From Streptomyces echinatus (GTDB lineage Bacteria > Actinomycetota > Actinomycetes > Streptomycetales > Streptomycetaceae), in NCBI RefSeq assembly GCF_014203595.1, contig NZ_JACHJK010000012.1, forward strand, positions 62,001 through 126,000: a stretch of DNA of 64,000 bases, read 5' to 3'. The first letter of the stretch is position 1; every line of letters starts with the position of its first letter. Shown here one piece after another: positions 47,629 through 55,805 of this stretch. Below the pieces are notes generated by a model. That model saw only the letters and a list, made by a program, of their open reading frames with translations, did not search any database and had not been told where the DNA came from. Position numbers and translations under genes: made by a program.

Positions 47629-47925
47629 CGAACGGGTGTCGGCAAGCGGGTGTTGGCGAACGGGTGTTGGCAAACGGCCGGTGGTCAGCGGGCGTTGGCC
47701 ACCGACCGTCGGCCGACACCCGTGGGCCGACACCCGTGGGCCAACGCTTGTGGGTCAACGCCGGTAGGCGACCACTCGCTGTCGGTGGCCGGTTGTTGGC
47801 TCACGCCTGTGGGCCAACGTCCGCAAGCCCCCACGCGCAGGCACCACCGGTAGGCCAAAACCGGCACGCCAACGCGCGTAGGCCACCGCCGGTAGGCCAA
47901 CATCCGTAGGCCAACACCCGTAGGC
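47629..47925. repeat. Array of about 21 degenerate 14-bp tandem repeats, palindromic type
   Basis: A GGC (or one-base variant) recurs every 14 bp: 47641, 47655, 47669, 47683, 47697, 47711, 47725, 47739, 47753, 47767; then after a small phase slip at 47798, 47812, 47840, 47853, 47881, 47895, 47909 and 47923. Left units read like AACGGGTGTTGGC, right units like CAACACCCGTAGGC; these are reverse complements of each other, so the array has an inversion near its middle. It lies between the stop codons of convergent genes. 14 is not a multiple of three, so it is not a protein repeat. Confidence 0.85.
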
Positions 47926-47960
47926 CTCCCGTCGGCCGGTCCCCGTCCGGCGGTGGTGGG

Positions 47961-49256
47961 TCAGGTGATGCGGCCCGCTGTCAGTACCAGCCGCGCCAGT
48001 TCGGGGTGCACGATGTCGCTGTGGGCCCCGGACGGCGCGCCCCCGTTCCGGACCACGGCCGCCGCGTCCACGTTCACGCAGCCCGACGCGGGCAGCGCAC
48101 CGCGCAGGGCCGCCGCCAGGTCCAGACTGGCGGTGTCCGGCACTGCCTGCACCCCGTCGTGCCCCATGGCCCCCCACCGGGGACCCAGCACGGCCGCGAT
48201 CTCGTTGCCCGCGCACGAGCGGTCGTCTCCGGCGAGCCGGGAGGCCAGCGGGTAGAACGTGCCGAGGGCCGCGTCGAAGTGCGAGTAGCAGCACACCAGG
48301 GGGCCGTCGATGTGCCTCTGCAGGTCCTTGAGGGCCCCCGACCGGTCCGGGGCGTGCGGCAGCCGGGCCGCGAACGCGTAGTGCGAGAACGCGCCCTGGA
48401 TCAGGGTCACCGACTTCACCGTGCGCACCGGCCCGGGCAGCCCGCGCAGAGCGAACGCCACCAGCCGGCCGCCGAAGCTGTGCCCGGCCAGATGCACCCG
48501 CACCCCGGGCGCCGCACCGGCCAGCCGCCCGAGCAGCGGGCCGAGTCCACGCTCGCCGACCGTTCCGGCCCGCCGCTTCATCCGGTAGTACGTCGCCTGC
48601 CGCAGCAGCTCCTTGGCGCCGTCCCACGGATTCGGCAGCCCGAACCGGGCAGCATCCCCAGCGGGACCGAGCACGCTCAGCGCGCCGGCGAACTCCTCGC
48701 ACACGGTCACCGGGTCCGCGTCGAACACGGCGGGTTCACCGGGTTCGTCGGTGTCGGCCGGCCCCTGGCTCCCGTCCAGCAGCAGCCGCACCAGCCGCCC
48801 GAACTCGGTCAGCCCCTCGGTGCCGTCCGGCCGTTCGTCCAGCATCCGGGCCAGCTGGTCCAGCACGGCCGCCCGGCCCGGAAAGGTCTCCAGCAACGCG
48901 CGCCGGGTGTCCTTGTCCAGGGCGAGCCGTGGCGCCGCCTCCGCCTCCACGGCCGCCACGGACCTCGGGAAGTCCGGGATCGGCTCGTCGCTGAACCGCA
49001 TCGACGGCCAGATCACGCCGACGTACCCGAGCCGGGCCTTCGGCGCCAGCTGCGGCACGGGGGCGAAGAAGCGCCGGTACAGCGCGGTCGCGCCCGAGCG
49101 GTCGTTGTTCCAGCCGTGCGAGAAGACGATCAGGTCACGGACGCCGCGCTCCGTGACCTGCGTCAGCAGCCGGTCGCGTTCGGGTCCGTCCACGTCCCCG
49201 TCCGCGTCGAAGGTCAGCTCCCAGTAGGGAGTCACACTCATTCCAGGATCCGCCAT
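47961..49256 (-). CDS. Alpha/beta-hydrolase fold protein, lipase-like
   Basis: 431 aa from ATG 49256 (RBS GGGAG; ATG 49241 is an alternative). N-terminal beta strand YWELTFDADGDVDGPERDRLLTQV, then LIVFSHGWNND (oxyanion-like loop), nucleophile elbow HLAGHSFGGRLVAFAL, and C-terminal CYSHFDAALGTFYPLAS with a possible acid/His. No signal peptide or membrane helix, so it is probably cytosolic. The family is present in actinobacteria as uncharacterised serine-peptidase or lipase-like proteins. It is convergent with the penicillin acylase gene across the 14-bp repeat array. Confidence 0.84.
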   Translation of the reverse strand: MADPGMSVTPYWELTFDADGDVDGPERDRLLTQVTERGVRDLIVFSHGWNNDRSGATALYRRFFAPVPQLAPKARLGYVGVIWPSMRFSDEPIPDFPRSVAAVEAEAAPRLALDKDTRRALLETFPGRAAVLDQLARMLDERPDGTEGLTEFGRLVRLLLDGSQGPADTDEPGEPAVFDADPVTVCEEFAGALSVLGPAGDAARFGLPNPWDGAKELLRQATYYRMKRRAGTVGERGLGPLLGRLAGAAPGVRVHLAGHSFGGRLVAFALRGLPGPVRTVKSVTLIQGAFSHYAFAARLPHAPDRSGALKDLQRHIDGPLVCCYSHFDAALGTFYPLASRLAGDDRSCAGNEIAAVLGPRWGAMGHDGVQAVPDTASLDLAAALRGALPASGCVNVDAAAVVRNGGAPSGAHSDIVHPELARLVLTAGRIT

Positions 49257-49340
49257 GCCGGGCTCCCTCGTCCCCCCCAAACACGGTGCGCTGCGCGCGT
49301 ATCGTCCTGCGGGATCGAGGGGTTGGCCAGCCACCGCGCC

Positions 49341-50564
49341 CTACTTGTAGAGGAGATATTCCTTTCGAATCCGCCCGAACGCGGCCAGTTCCTCCTGCCA
49401 GGCGCCGGTCACCTCGTCGGGACCGGCGCCCGCGTCGATCATGGTGCGCACCCGGGCGGAACCGGTGAGCTTGTCGATCCAGTTGTCGGACCGCCAGGCG
49501 AAGCCGTCCCACACCTTCCTGGCGGTCACCAGCAGTGCGATCCCGGTGCGCACGGGGTCGTAGGCGGCCCGGTCGGTCACGTGGATCTGCACTCCGCCGA
49601 CGGTCTTGCCCTGGAACTTGGAGAACGTGGGCGTGAAGTACGCCTCCCGGAACCGTACGCCGGGCAGCCCGAGTCCGTTCGCGGCGGCGGCCCAGCGCCC
49701 GTCGAGGCCCTCGGCGCCGAGGAGCTCGAAGGGCCGGGTCGTGCCGCGCCCCTCGGAGAGGTTGGTGCCCTCGAACATGCAGGTGCCGGAGTACACCAGC
49801 GCCGTGTCCACGGTGGGCATGTTGGGGCTCGGCGGCACCCAGGGCAGGCCGGAGTCGTCGTAGAACCGGTTGCGCTTCCAGCCCGACATCGGCACCGTCT
49901 CCAGCGGCACGGGTGTGGTCAGGAACTCACCGTTGAACAGCCGGGCCAGCTCCGCGACGGTCATGCCGTGCGCCTGCGCGATCGGCTGCCTGCCGACGAA
50001 GGTGGCGAACTCCTTGTGCAGCACGGGGCCCAGGGCCGCGCGGCCGGTCACCGGGTTCGGGCGGTCCAGGACGACGAAGCGCCGGCCGGCGAGCTGGGCC
50101 GCCTCCATGCAGTCGTACAGGGTCCAGATGTACGTGTAGAAGCGGGCGCCCACGTCCTGGATGTCGAAGACGACGGTGTCGACGCCGGAGGCGGTGAAGA
50201 CGTCGGCGAGCGGCCGGCCGCTCTTCAGGTACGTGTCGTACACCGGGAGACCGGTCGCCGGGTCGTCGTAGCGGCCCTCGGAGCCGCCCGCCTGCGCGGT
50301 GCCGCGGAAACCGTGCTCCGGGCCGAAGACCGCCGTCAGCCTGACACGGGGGTCGGCGTGCATGACGTCGACGATGTGGCCGGTGTCCCGGGTGATGCCG
50401 GTGGGGTTGGTGACGATGCCGACGCGCCGGCCCTCCAGCACCGAGTAGCCGTCGGCCGCGAGTCTCTCGAAGCCGGTGCTGAGGTGGTCGTGGTGTCGGG
50501 GTGCCGCCGCCGGCAGGGCTGCCGTCGTCGCCGACGCGAGAAGGGTCCGTCGGGACAGGTGCAT
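49341..50564 (-). CDS. namZ: NamZ-type exo-beta-N-acetylmuramidase (DUF1343), Tat-exported
   Basis: 407 aa from ATG 50564, with RBS GGAGG. A twin-arginine start (LSRRTLLASATTAALPAAAP) indicates Tat export. The DUF1343 core is clear: GRRVGIVTNPTGITRDTGHIVDVMHAD, LTAVFGPEHGFRGTAQAG, GLPVYDTYLKSGRPLADVF, VFDIQDVGARFYTYIWTLYDCMEAA, PSPNMPTVDTALVYSGTCMFEGTNLSEGRGTTRPFELLGAEGLDG. NamZ enzymes release N-acetylmuramic acid from the ends of peptidoglycan chains, giving a role in wall turnover or salvage. No MurNAc transport genes are adjacent. Confidence 0.93.
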   Translation of the reverse strand: MHLSRRTLLASATTAALPAAAPRHHDHLSTGFERLAADGYSVLEGRRVGIVTNPTGITRDTGHIVDVMHADPRVRLTAVFGPEHGFRGTAQAGGSEGRYDDPATGLPVYDTYLKSGRPLADVFTASGVDTVVFDIQDVGARFYTYIWTLYDCMEAAQLAGRRFVVLDRPNPVTGRAALGPVLHKEFATFVGRQPIAQAHGMTVAELARLFNGEFLTTPVPLETVPMSGWKRNRFYDDSGLPWVPPSPNMPTVDTALVYSGTCMFEGTNLSEGRGTTRPFELLGAEGLDGRWAAAANGLGLPGVRFREAYFTPTFSKFQGKTVGGVQIHVTDRAAYDPVRTGIALLVTARKVWDGFAWRSDNWIDKLTGSARVRTMIDAGAGPDEVTGAWQEELAAFGRIRKEYLLYK

Positions 50565-50685
50565 GGGGTCCTCCGGTGAGTGGGCTCATGCGGGCCGTTC
50601 GTGGTTCTCGCGCACGCGCGGCGGAGCCGCACACCGGCACCGCACCACGCCTCATGTAGGTGACGCAGTCACCCTTCCTTTTACA

Positions 50686-50705
50686 CATACCGACTGGTTA
50701 GTCTG
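50686..50705. promoter_or_regulatory. TetR-type operator upstream of the SDR operon
   Basis: CATACCGACTGGTTAGTCTG, 40 bp before the SDR start. It shares CATACCGAC and GGT with the reverse complement of 58088-58107 (14 of 20 positions). A TetR gene is third in this operon. Confidence 0.5.
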
Positions 50706-50744
50706 ACGTCGCCGAACTGAGTCGCGCCGTGTCGAAGGAGACCG

Positions 50745-51518
50745 ATGGTGGAAGCCGTGCAGGATGCGGGAGTGGTCGTCACGGGAGCGGGCGGAGGCAT
50801 CGGGGCCGCGCTGGCCCGGAGGTTCGCCGCCGCGGGGGCCCGGGTCGTGGTGAACGACCTCGACGCCGCCAGGGCCGAGGCGGTGGCGCGGGAGATCGGC
50901 GGGACCGCCGTGCCCGGCGACGCCTCCGCGATCGTCGGCGAGGCCCGGGAGGCGCTCGGCGGCACCGTGGACGTCTACTGCGCCAACGCGGGGGTCGCCT
51001 TCGAGGACGGCGACCTCGGCGCGACCCTCGACGAGAAGACCTGGGCGGCCTCCTGGGACGTCAACCTGATGGCGCACGTCCGCGCGGCCCACGCGCTGCT
51101 GCCCGACTGGCTGGAGCGCGGCCGCGGCCGGTTCGTCTCCACCGTCTCCGCCGCCGGCCTGCTCACGATGATCGGCGCGCCCTCCTACAGCGTGACCAAG
51201 CACGGCGCCTACGCCTTCGCCGAGTGGCTGTCCCTGACCTACCGCCACCGGGGGATCAAGGTCCACGCCATCTGTCCGCAGGGCGTCCGCACCGACATGC
51301 TGGCCGCCACCGGCAGCGCGGGCGACCTGGTGCTCCAGCCGACCGCGATCGAGCCGGACGCCGTGGCCGACGCGCTGCTGAAGGGCATCGAGGAGGACCG
51401 CTTCCTGATCCTGCCGCACCCCGAGGTCGCGGGCTTCTACCAGGCGCGGGCCGGCGAGCCCGAGCGCTGGCTCGCCACCATGAACCACATCCAGCAGAAG
51501 TGGCAGGCCGGCCGTTGA
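50745..51518 (+). CDS. Short-chain dehydrogenase/reductase
   Basis: 257 aa from ATG 50745, with RBS AAGGAG. Classical SDR: cofactor motif VVTGAGGGIGAALARRF, NDLD acidic end of strand 2 (NAD preference), CANAG, catalytic Ser in VSTVSAAGL and YSVTK (Tyr-x3-Lys). It reduces or oxidises a hydroxyacyl or keto substrate. It is the first gene of a three-gene operon with an acyl-CoA ligase (TTGA overlap) and a TetR regulator; this suggests fatty or aromatic acid catabolism. Confidence 0.94.
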   Translation: MVEAVQDAGVVVTGAGGGIGAALARRFAAAGARVVVNDLDAARAEAVAREIGGTAVPGDASAIVGEAREALGGTVDVYCANAGVAFEDGDLGATLDEKTWAASWDVNLMAHVRAAHALLPDWLERGRGRFVSTVSAAGLLTMIGAPSYSVTKHGAYAFAEWLSLTYRHRGIKVHAICPQGVRTDMLAATGSAGDLVLQPTAIEPDAVADALLKGIEEDRFLILPHPEVAGFYQARAGEPERWLATMNHIQQKWQAGR

Positions 51519-53179
51519 CCACCTCCCCCTACGCCGCCCGGCCCTGGCTCGCGCTGCTCGACGAGGCCCAGCGCGCCCCGGTCGACCCCGCCGACTCCCT
51601 CGTGCACGCCCTGCGTGAGGCCGTCGCCGAGGCCCCCGACCGTCCGTTCCTCGCCTACTTCGACGCCCGCCTGAGCTACCGCGAGGTCGACGGGCTGAGC
51701 GACTCCGTCGCCGCCCACCTCGCCGCGCGCGGCCTGGAGCGCGGCGACCGGGTGGCCGTCCTGCTGCAGAACTCCCCGCACTTCGTGCTGGCCGTGCTCG
51801 GCGCCTGGAAGGCGGGCGCGACCGTCGTCCCGGTCAACCCCATGTACAAGTCGGCCGAGGTGGCGCACGTCCTGCGGGACGGCGAGGTGGCCGCGCTGGT
51901 CTGCGGCGACCGGGCCTGGGAGACGTACCTGCGCGAGACGGCCGCCGGCTCGCCGGTACGGATCGTGCTCACCGCCTGCGAACGGGACTTCCAGACCCGC
52001 GACGACGCGCGCGTGCTCGGCTTCGAACGGCTGCCCGAGGCTCCCGACGCCGACGACCTGGTGGCGGTCGCCCGGCAGGGGGGCCGGGCCCCCGAGGGCC
52101 GCGCGCCGCGCCCGGACGACATCGCGCTGATCAGCTACACCTCGGGCACCAGCGGCACGCCCAAGGGCGCCACCAACACCCACGCCAACATCATGCACAA
52201 CGCGGAACGGCAGGCCACCGGGCTCGGCCTGCCCGAGGCGCCCGTCTACTACGCCCTCGCGCCCCTGTTCCACATCACCGGCATGGTGTGCCAGTTCGGG
52301 GCCTGTCTGGCGAGCGCGGGCACCCTGGTGCTCGGCTACCGCTTCGAACCCGGCGTCGTCCTGGAGGCCTTCGCGGAGCACCGCCCGCACTACACCGTCG
52401 GCCCCGCCACCGCCTACATGGCGCTCGCCGCCCACCCGGACGTCACCCGCGAGCACTTCGCCTCCTTCCTGAACCTGTCGTCGGGCGGCGCTCCCGTGCC
52501 GCCGGCGCTGGTGGAGAGGTTCCGGGAACGCTTCGGGCCGTACATCCGCGTCGGCTACGGCCTCACCGAGTGCACCGCCCCCTGCGCCTCCGTCCCGCCC
52601 GGCCTGGAGGCACCCGTGGACCCGGTCTCCGGGACGCTGTCCGTCGGCGTGCCCGGCGCCGACACGGTCGTGCGCGTCCTGGACGACCGGGGAGCGGAGG
52701 TGCCCTTCGGCGAACAGGGCGAGATCGTCGTACGCGGACCGCAGGTGGTGCCCGGCTACTGGCGGCGCCCGGACGCCACCGCCGAGACCTTCCCGGACGG
52801 CGAGCTGCGCACCGGCGACATCGGGTTCATGGACGAGCGGGGCTGGCTGTACGTCGTGGACCGCAAGAAGGACATGATCAACGCGTCCGGCTTCAAGGTG
52901 TGGCCGCGCGAGGTCGAGGACGTGCTCTACACCCACCCGGCGGTGCGCGAGGCGGCCGTCGTCGGGGTGCCCGACGGGTACCGTGGCGAGACCGTCAAGG
53001 CCTATATCAGCCTCCGTCCGGGCGCGGAGGCGGCCCCGGATGAACTCGCGGGGTACTGCAAGGAGAGACTGGCCGCCTACAAGTACCCGCGTCAGGTGGA
53101 GATCCTGCCCGACCTGCCCAAGACGGCGAGTGGGAAGATCCTCCGTCGGGAACTGCGTTCCCGCACCGAGAACGACTAG
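51515..53179 (+). CDS. AMP-dependent acyl-CoA synthetase (FadD-like)
   Basis: 554 aa from TTG 51515, whose last two bases overlap the SDR stop (TTGA), so translation is coupled. Adenylation motifs in order: ISYTSGTSGTPKGATNTHANIM (P-loop), YALAPLFHITGMV, GYGLTECTAP, GELRTGDIGFMDERGWLYVVDRKKDMINASGFKVWPREVEDVLYTHPAV, and the C-terminal lysine in KTASGKILRREL. It activates a carboxylic acid to its CoA thioester in the cytosol. Chain length cannot be judged from sequence alone. Confidence 0.95.
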   Translation: MTTSPYAARPWLALLDEAQRAPVDPADSLVHALREAVAEAPDRPFLAYFDARLSYREVDGLSDSVAAHLAARGLERGDRVAVLLQNSPHFVLAVLGAWKAGATVVPVNPMYKSAEVAHVLRDGEVAALVCGDRAWETYLRETAAGSPVRIVLTACERDFQTRDDARVLGFERLPEAPDADDLVAVARQGGRAPEGRAPRPDDIALISYTSGTSGTPKGATNTHANIMHNAERQATGLGLPEAPVYYALAPLFHITGMVCQFGACLASAGTLVLGYRFEPGVVLEAFAEHRPHYTVGPATAYMALAAHPDVTREHFASFLNLSSGGAPVPPALVERFRERFGPYIRVGYGLTECTAPCASVPPGLEAPVDPVSGTLSVGVPGADTVVRVLDDRGAEVPFGEQGEIVVRGPQVVPGYWRRPDATAETFPDGELRTGDIGFMDERGWLYVVDRKKDMINASGFKVWPREVEDVLYTHPAVREAAVVGVPDGYRGETVKAYISLRPGAEAAPDELAGYCKERLAAYKYPRQVEILPDLPKTASGKILRRELRSRTEND

Positions 53180-53207
53180 CAGCAGAACGGAAAGGCAGGT
53201 GGCGGCA

Positions 53208-53801
53208 GTGCCCAGGACGACGGACGGAGAAGGGACTCCCGTCCCGCAGCGGCTGCTGGCCGCCGCCACCCGGCTCTTCGCCGAGCAGGGATACGACCGC
53301 ACCTCCGTGCAGGAGATCGTGGAGGCGGCCGGCGTCACCAAGGGGGCGCTGTACCACTACTTCGGCTCCAAGGACGACCTGCTGCACGAGGTGTACGCGC
53401 GCGTGCTGCGCCTTCAGCAGGACCGGCTGGACACGTTCGCGAACGCCGACGAGCCCGTGGACAAGCGGCTCAGGGACGCGGCGGCGGACGTCGTCGTCAC
53501 GACGATCGAGAACCTCGACGACGCGATGATCTTCTTCCGCTCCATGCACCACCTGAGCCCGGAGAAGAACAAGCAGGTCCGCGCCGAGCGCCGGCGCTAC
53601 CACGAACAGTTCCGCGCGCTCATCGAGGAAGGCCAGCGGGAGGGCGTCTTCTCCACGGCGACCCCGGCCGACCTGGTCGTGGACTACCACTTCGGCTCCG
53701 TCCACCACCTGTCGACGTGGTACCGGCCCGACGGCCCGCTCACCCCCCAGCAGGTCGCCGACCACCTCGCCGACCTGCTGCTGCGGGCACTGCGGCCGTA
53801 G
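53208..53801 (+). CDS. TetR-family regulator of the SDR/FadD operon
   Basis: 197 aa from GTG 53208 (GTG 53199 also in frame). HTH: PQRLLAAATRLFAEQGYDRTSVQEIVEAAGVTKGALYHYFGSKDDLLHEVYARVL (residues 12-66). The C-terminal domain has ENLDDAMIFFRSMHHLSPEKNKQVRAERRRYHEQFRALIEEGQREGVFS, common in TetR proteins that control acyl-CoA metabolism. It closes the operon and probably represses it at the site 50686-50705; a related operator occurs before the ACAD/APH pair at 58088. Confidence 0.92.
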   Translation: MPRTTDGEGTPVPQRLLAAATRLFAEQGYDRTSVQEIVEAAGVTKGALYHYFGSKDDLLHEVYARVLRLQQDRLDTFANADEPVDKRLRDAAADVVVTTIENLDDAMIFFRSMHHLSPEKNKQVRAERRRYHEQFRALIEEGQREGVFSTATPADLVVDYHFGSVHHLSTWYRPDGPLTPQQVADHLADLLLRALRP

Positions 53802-53822
53802 CACCCGCGCCCGCCGCCCCCG

Positions 53823-53842
53823 GGGCCTTTACGAAAAGGCCC
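53823..53842. terminator. Hairpin terminator after the TetR gene
   Basis: GGGCCTTT (53823-53830) pairs with AAAGGCCC (53835-53842), loop ACGA. The right arm ends within the CTAG target of the adjacent insertion sequence. Confidence 0.7.
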
Positions 53843-53845
53843 TAG

Positions 53846-55272
53846 TAGGACTCCGTTAGGTTGCTCTGGCTCTTGGGTTCTGGCTGGTGGTGGATGTTCT
53901 GGGCAGGGGGCGGCGGCAGGTGGTGCAGGTGCCGGTCCAGCAGTTCAGCAGGTCTTGGATGGCGTCAAGGATCTGGTAGAGGGTGAGTCCGGTGTATCGG
54001 CTTTTGGGGCCAGGCGCTGTTCGGTGAGGAAGGCGTGGGCGGCGGTGACCAGGGTGACGTGGTGATGCCAGCCGGCCCAGGAACGTCCCTCGAAGTGGTC
54101 CAGGCCGAGGCCGTGCTTGAGTTCGCGGTAGTCGTGCTCGATGCGCCAGCGAATCTTGGCCAGGTGGACCAGTTCGGCGATCTGGGTGTCGGCGGGCAGG
54201 TTGGACAGCCAGTAGTCGGTGGGTGCTTCGGCCCCGGCGGGCCATTCGGCCAGCAGGGTGACCTCGGGCAGGACACCGTCCCAGCAGCCGTAACGCGAGG
54301 TGGCGGCGTTCTGGGCCAGGCGGCGGGCTCGGACCCCGGCCGGCCGTACCCGCAGCGCCAGGAAGTGCGAGCGCATCGGTCCGCGGGAGCCTTCACGCCA
54401 AGTCACCTCGGTGAAGGCCGACCGCCCATGGCCGGCCGCCAGCGTGGCCAACGGGGACGGCTTCTCCCGGTAGCGGGGCTGCGGCTTACGCCCGTTGCCC
54501 GACCACGCCGGGGCGGCGGGCTGCGCGTCGTGCCGGTGGACGGTCATATCCGAGCGGACGGCGACGACATAGCCGATGTCCCGGCTGTCCAGGCCGTCGC
54601 GGAAGTCGGCGTTCTGCCCATAGCCGGCATCGGCCACCACCGCCGGCGGCACCATTCCCCACCGGGCCAGCTCGTCGAAGGCGTCCAGTGCCAGGCGCCA
54701 CTTCTCCCGGTGCCCGATCTCCTGCGATATCCCGGTCTTGTGCCGCCGTCCGGCATCGTGCGCCCACTCCTCGGGCACGAACAACCGCCACTGCAGTGGA
54801 CAGGAGGCCGTGTCGGAGACCGCGTGCACGCTCACCGCGACCTGGCAGTTGGCCTGCTTGCCCAGCGCTCCGCAGTACTGGTGCGCGACCGCCACCGACA
54901 TCCGGCCGTCCTTGGGGAACGACACGTCATCGACCGCCCAGGCATCCGGGCCGATCAGCGGCACCATCCGCTCCGCGATCCGCCGCCGCACCGGCACCGG
55001 ATCCCAGGTCGACTGGTTCACGAACTGCTGCAGGTTCTGCTCGTTGCCATCCGGCAGCCGCTCCGCCATCGGCTGGATCGACTTACGCCGGCCATCCAGC
55101 ATCAGCCCCCGCAGATAGCAGTCACCCTTCGCCCGCTGATCCTTGCGCGGCACCGACGCGAACACATCAGCGACGAATAACGCCAACTTCGCCCGAGCAC
55201 GGTTCACTTCATGTGCATCCACATCACCCAACATGCCCCCAAACAGGGCCAAGAAGACCTAACGGAGTACTA
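53846..55272. mobile_element. Complete IS701-family insertion sequence
   Basis: 1427 bp. Left end TAGGACTCCGTTAGGTT and right end, read inwards, TAGTACTCCGTTAGGTC form near-perfect terminal inverted repeats (one mismatch in the first 16). It is flanked by a direct 4-bp duplication CTAG (53842-53845 and 55273-55276), the typical YTAR target of IS701 elements. It contains one transposase gene on the minus strand. The intact ends, duplication and open frame suggest recent insertion and possible activity. Confidence 0.93.
53945..55234 (-). CDS. IS701-family DDE transposase
   Basis: 429 aa from ATG 55234 (TTG 55252 is in frame). DDE_5-type catalytic core: first Asp in WAVDDVSFPKDGRMSVAV, second in VVADAGYGQNADF, and the closing Glu in RIEHDYRELKHGLGLDHFEGRSW. 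Also typical are the QQFVNQSTWDPVPVRRRIAERM segment and the conserved HQYCGALGKQANCQVAVSVHA. No frameshift or stop, so it appears functional. Confidence 0.95.
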   Translation of the reverse strand: MLGDVDAHEVNRARAKLALFVADVFASVPRKDQRAKGDCYLRGLMLDGRRKSIQPMAERLPDGNEQNLQQFVNQSTWDPVPVRRRIAERMVPLIGPDAWAVDDVSFPKDGRMSVAVAHQYCGALGKQANCQVAVSVHAVSDTASCPLQWRLFVPEEWAHDAGRRHKTGISQEIGHREKWRLALDAFDELARWGMVPPAVVADAGYGQNADFRDGLDSRDIGYVVAVRSDMTVHRHDAQPAAPAWSGNGRKPQPRYREKPSPLATLAAGHGRSAFTEVTWREGSRGPMRSHFLALRVRPAGVRARRLAQNAATSRYGCWDGVLPEVTLLAEWPAGAEAPTDYWLSNLPADTQIAELVHLAKIRWRIEHDYRELKHGLGLDHFEGRSWAGWHHHVTLVTAAHAFLTEQRLAPKADTPDSPSTRSLTPSKTC

Positions 55273-55276
55273 CTAG

Positions 55277-55805
55277 TCGGTGATCTCCTTGCAACCGCTC
55301 CAGGGCCACCCTCGGTTCCGCCGCCGTGCCCCACTCCGCGTGGATACGGAGCTCGGTCACGCTTCCCCGCTCACCGCGCCGCCGGCCGTGCTCCGGCCGC
55401 TTCCGGAAGAGGTACGGCACCACAGACCGGGTGCGGACCTCGACGGCGGGAAACGGCCGTAGGGCGCCGTGGGCGGCCAGGGCCGGCGCGGGGACGGCGG
55501 AGGGCCGGCACAGCGGCACGCCCCACGACGGCTCGGCCCTGCGCCCGCACCGGTGCCGGGAGTGCGGCCAGGACTCCGACTCCGCTCGCACCGAGAGCCG
55601 TTGACAGGAGCGGGCCCGGCCCCGCGCGGGGGGCCGGGCTCACCGGTGGGACGACAACCGACGGCGCTCGGGCGGACGTCGGCGACGGCGAGCCCGCCCG
55701 TGCGTCCGTACCGGTTCCCGGATCACGTACGGTGCTTCAACCACCGCCGCACCGGCGGCCGTTGGCGCGAACCGCCCCGCCCGTGCGTCCGTGCCGGTGT
55801 CGGGC
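55277..55805. other. 529 bp right of the IS without a supported gene
   Basis: On the minus strand one frame (55259-55591) reads a coding-like piece AVEVRTRSVVPYLFRKRPEHG...SVTELRIHAEWGTAAEPRVALERLQGDH that runs into the IS end; it may be a gene tail or start cut by the insertion, but no family is recognised. At 55616-55645 a GC-rich hairpin (CCCGGCCCC/GGGGCCGGG) is present. Two copies of CCCGCCCGTGCGTCCGT occur at 55693 and about 55776. This is likely intergenic debris. Confidence 0.4.

Noticed and set aside
47555..47909. Several 60-70-codon frames over the repeat array with ANG/AYRRWP repeats
   Set aside because: They arise from the 14-bp repeat read in rotating frames, without ribosome sites.
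47629..47925. CRISPR array or protein-repeat gene for the 14-bp repeat region
   Set aside because: Repeats are contiguous with no spacers, degenerate, and 14 bp is not a multiple of three; short frames inside have no start signals.
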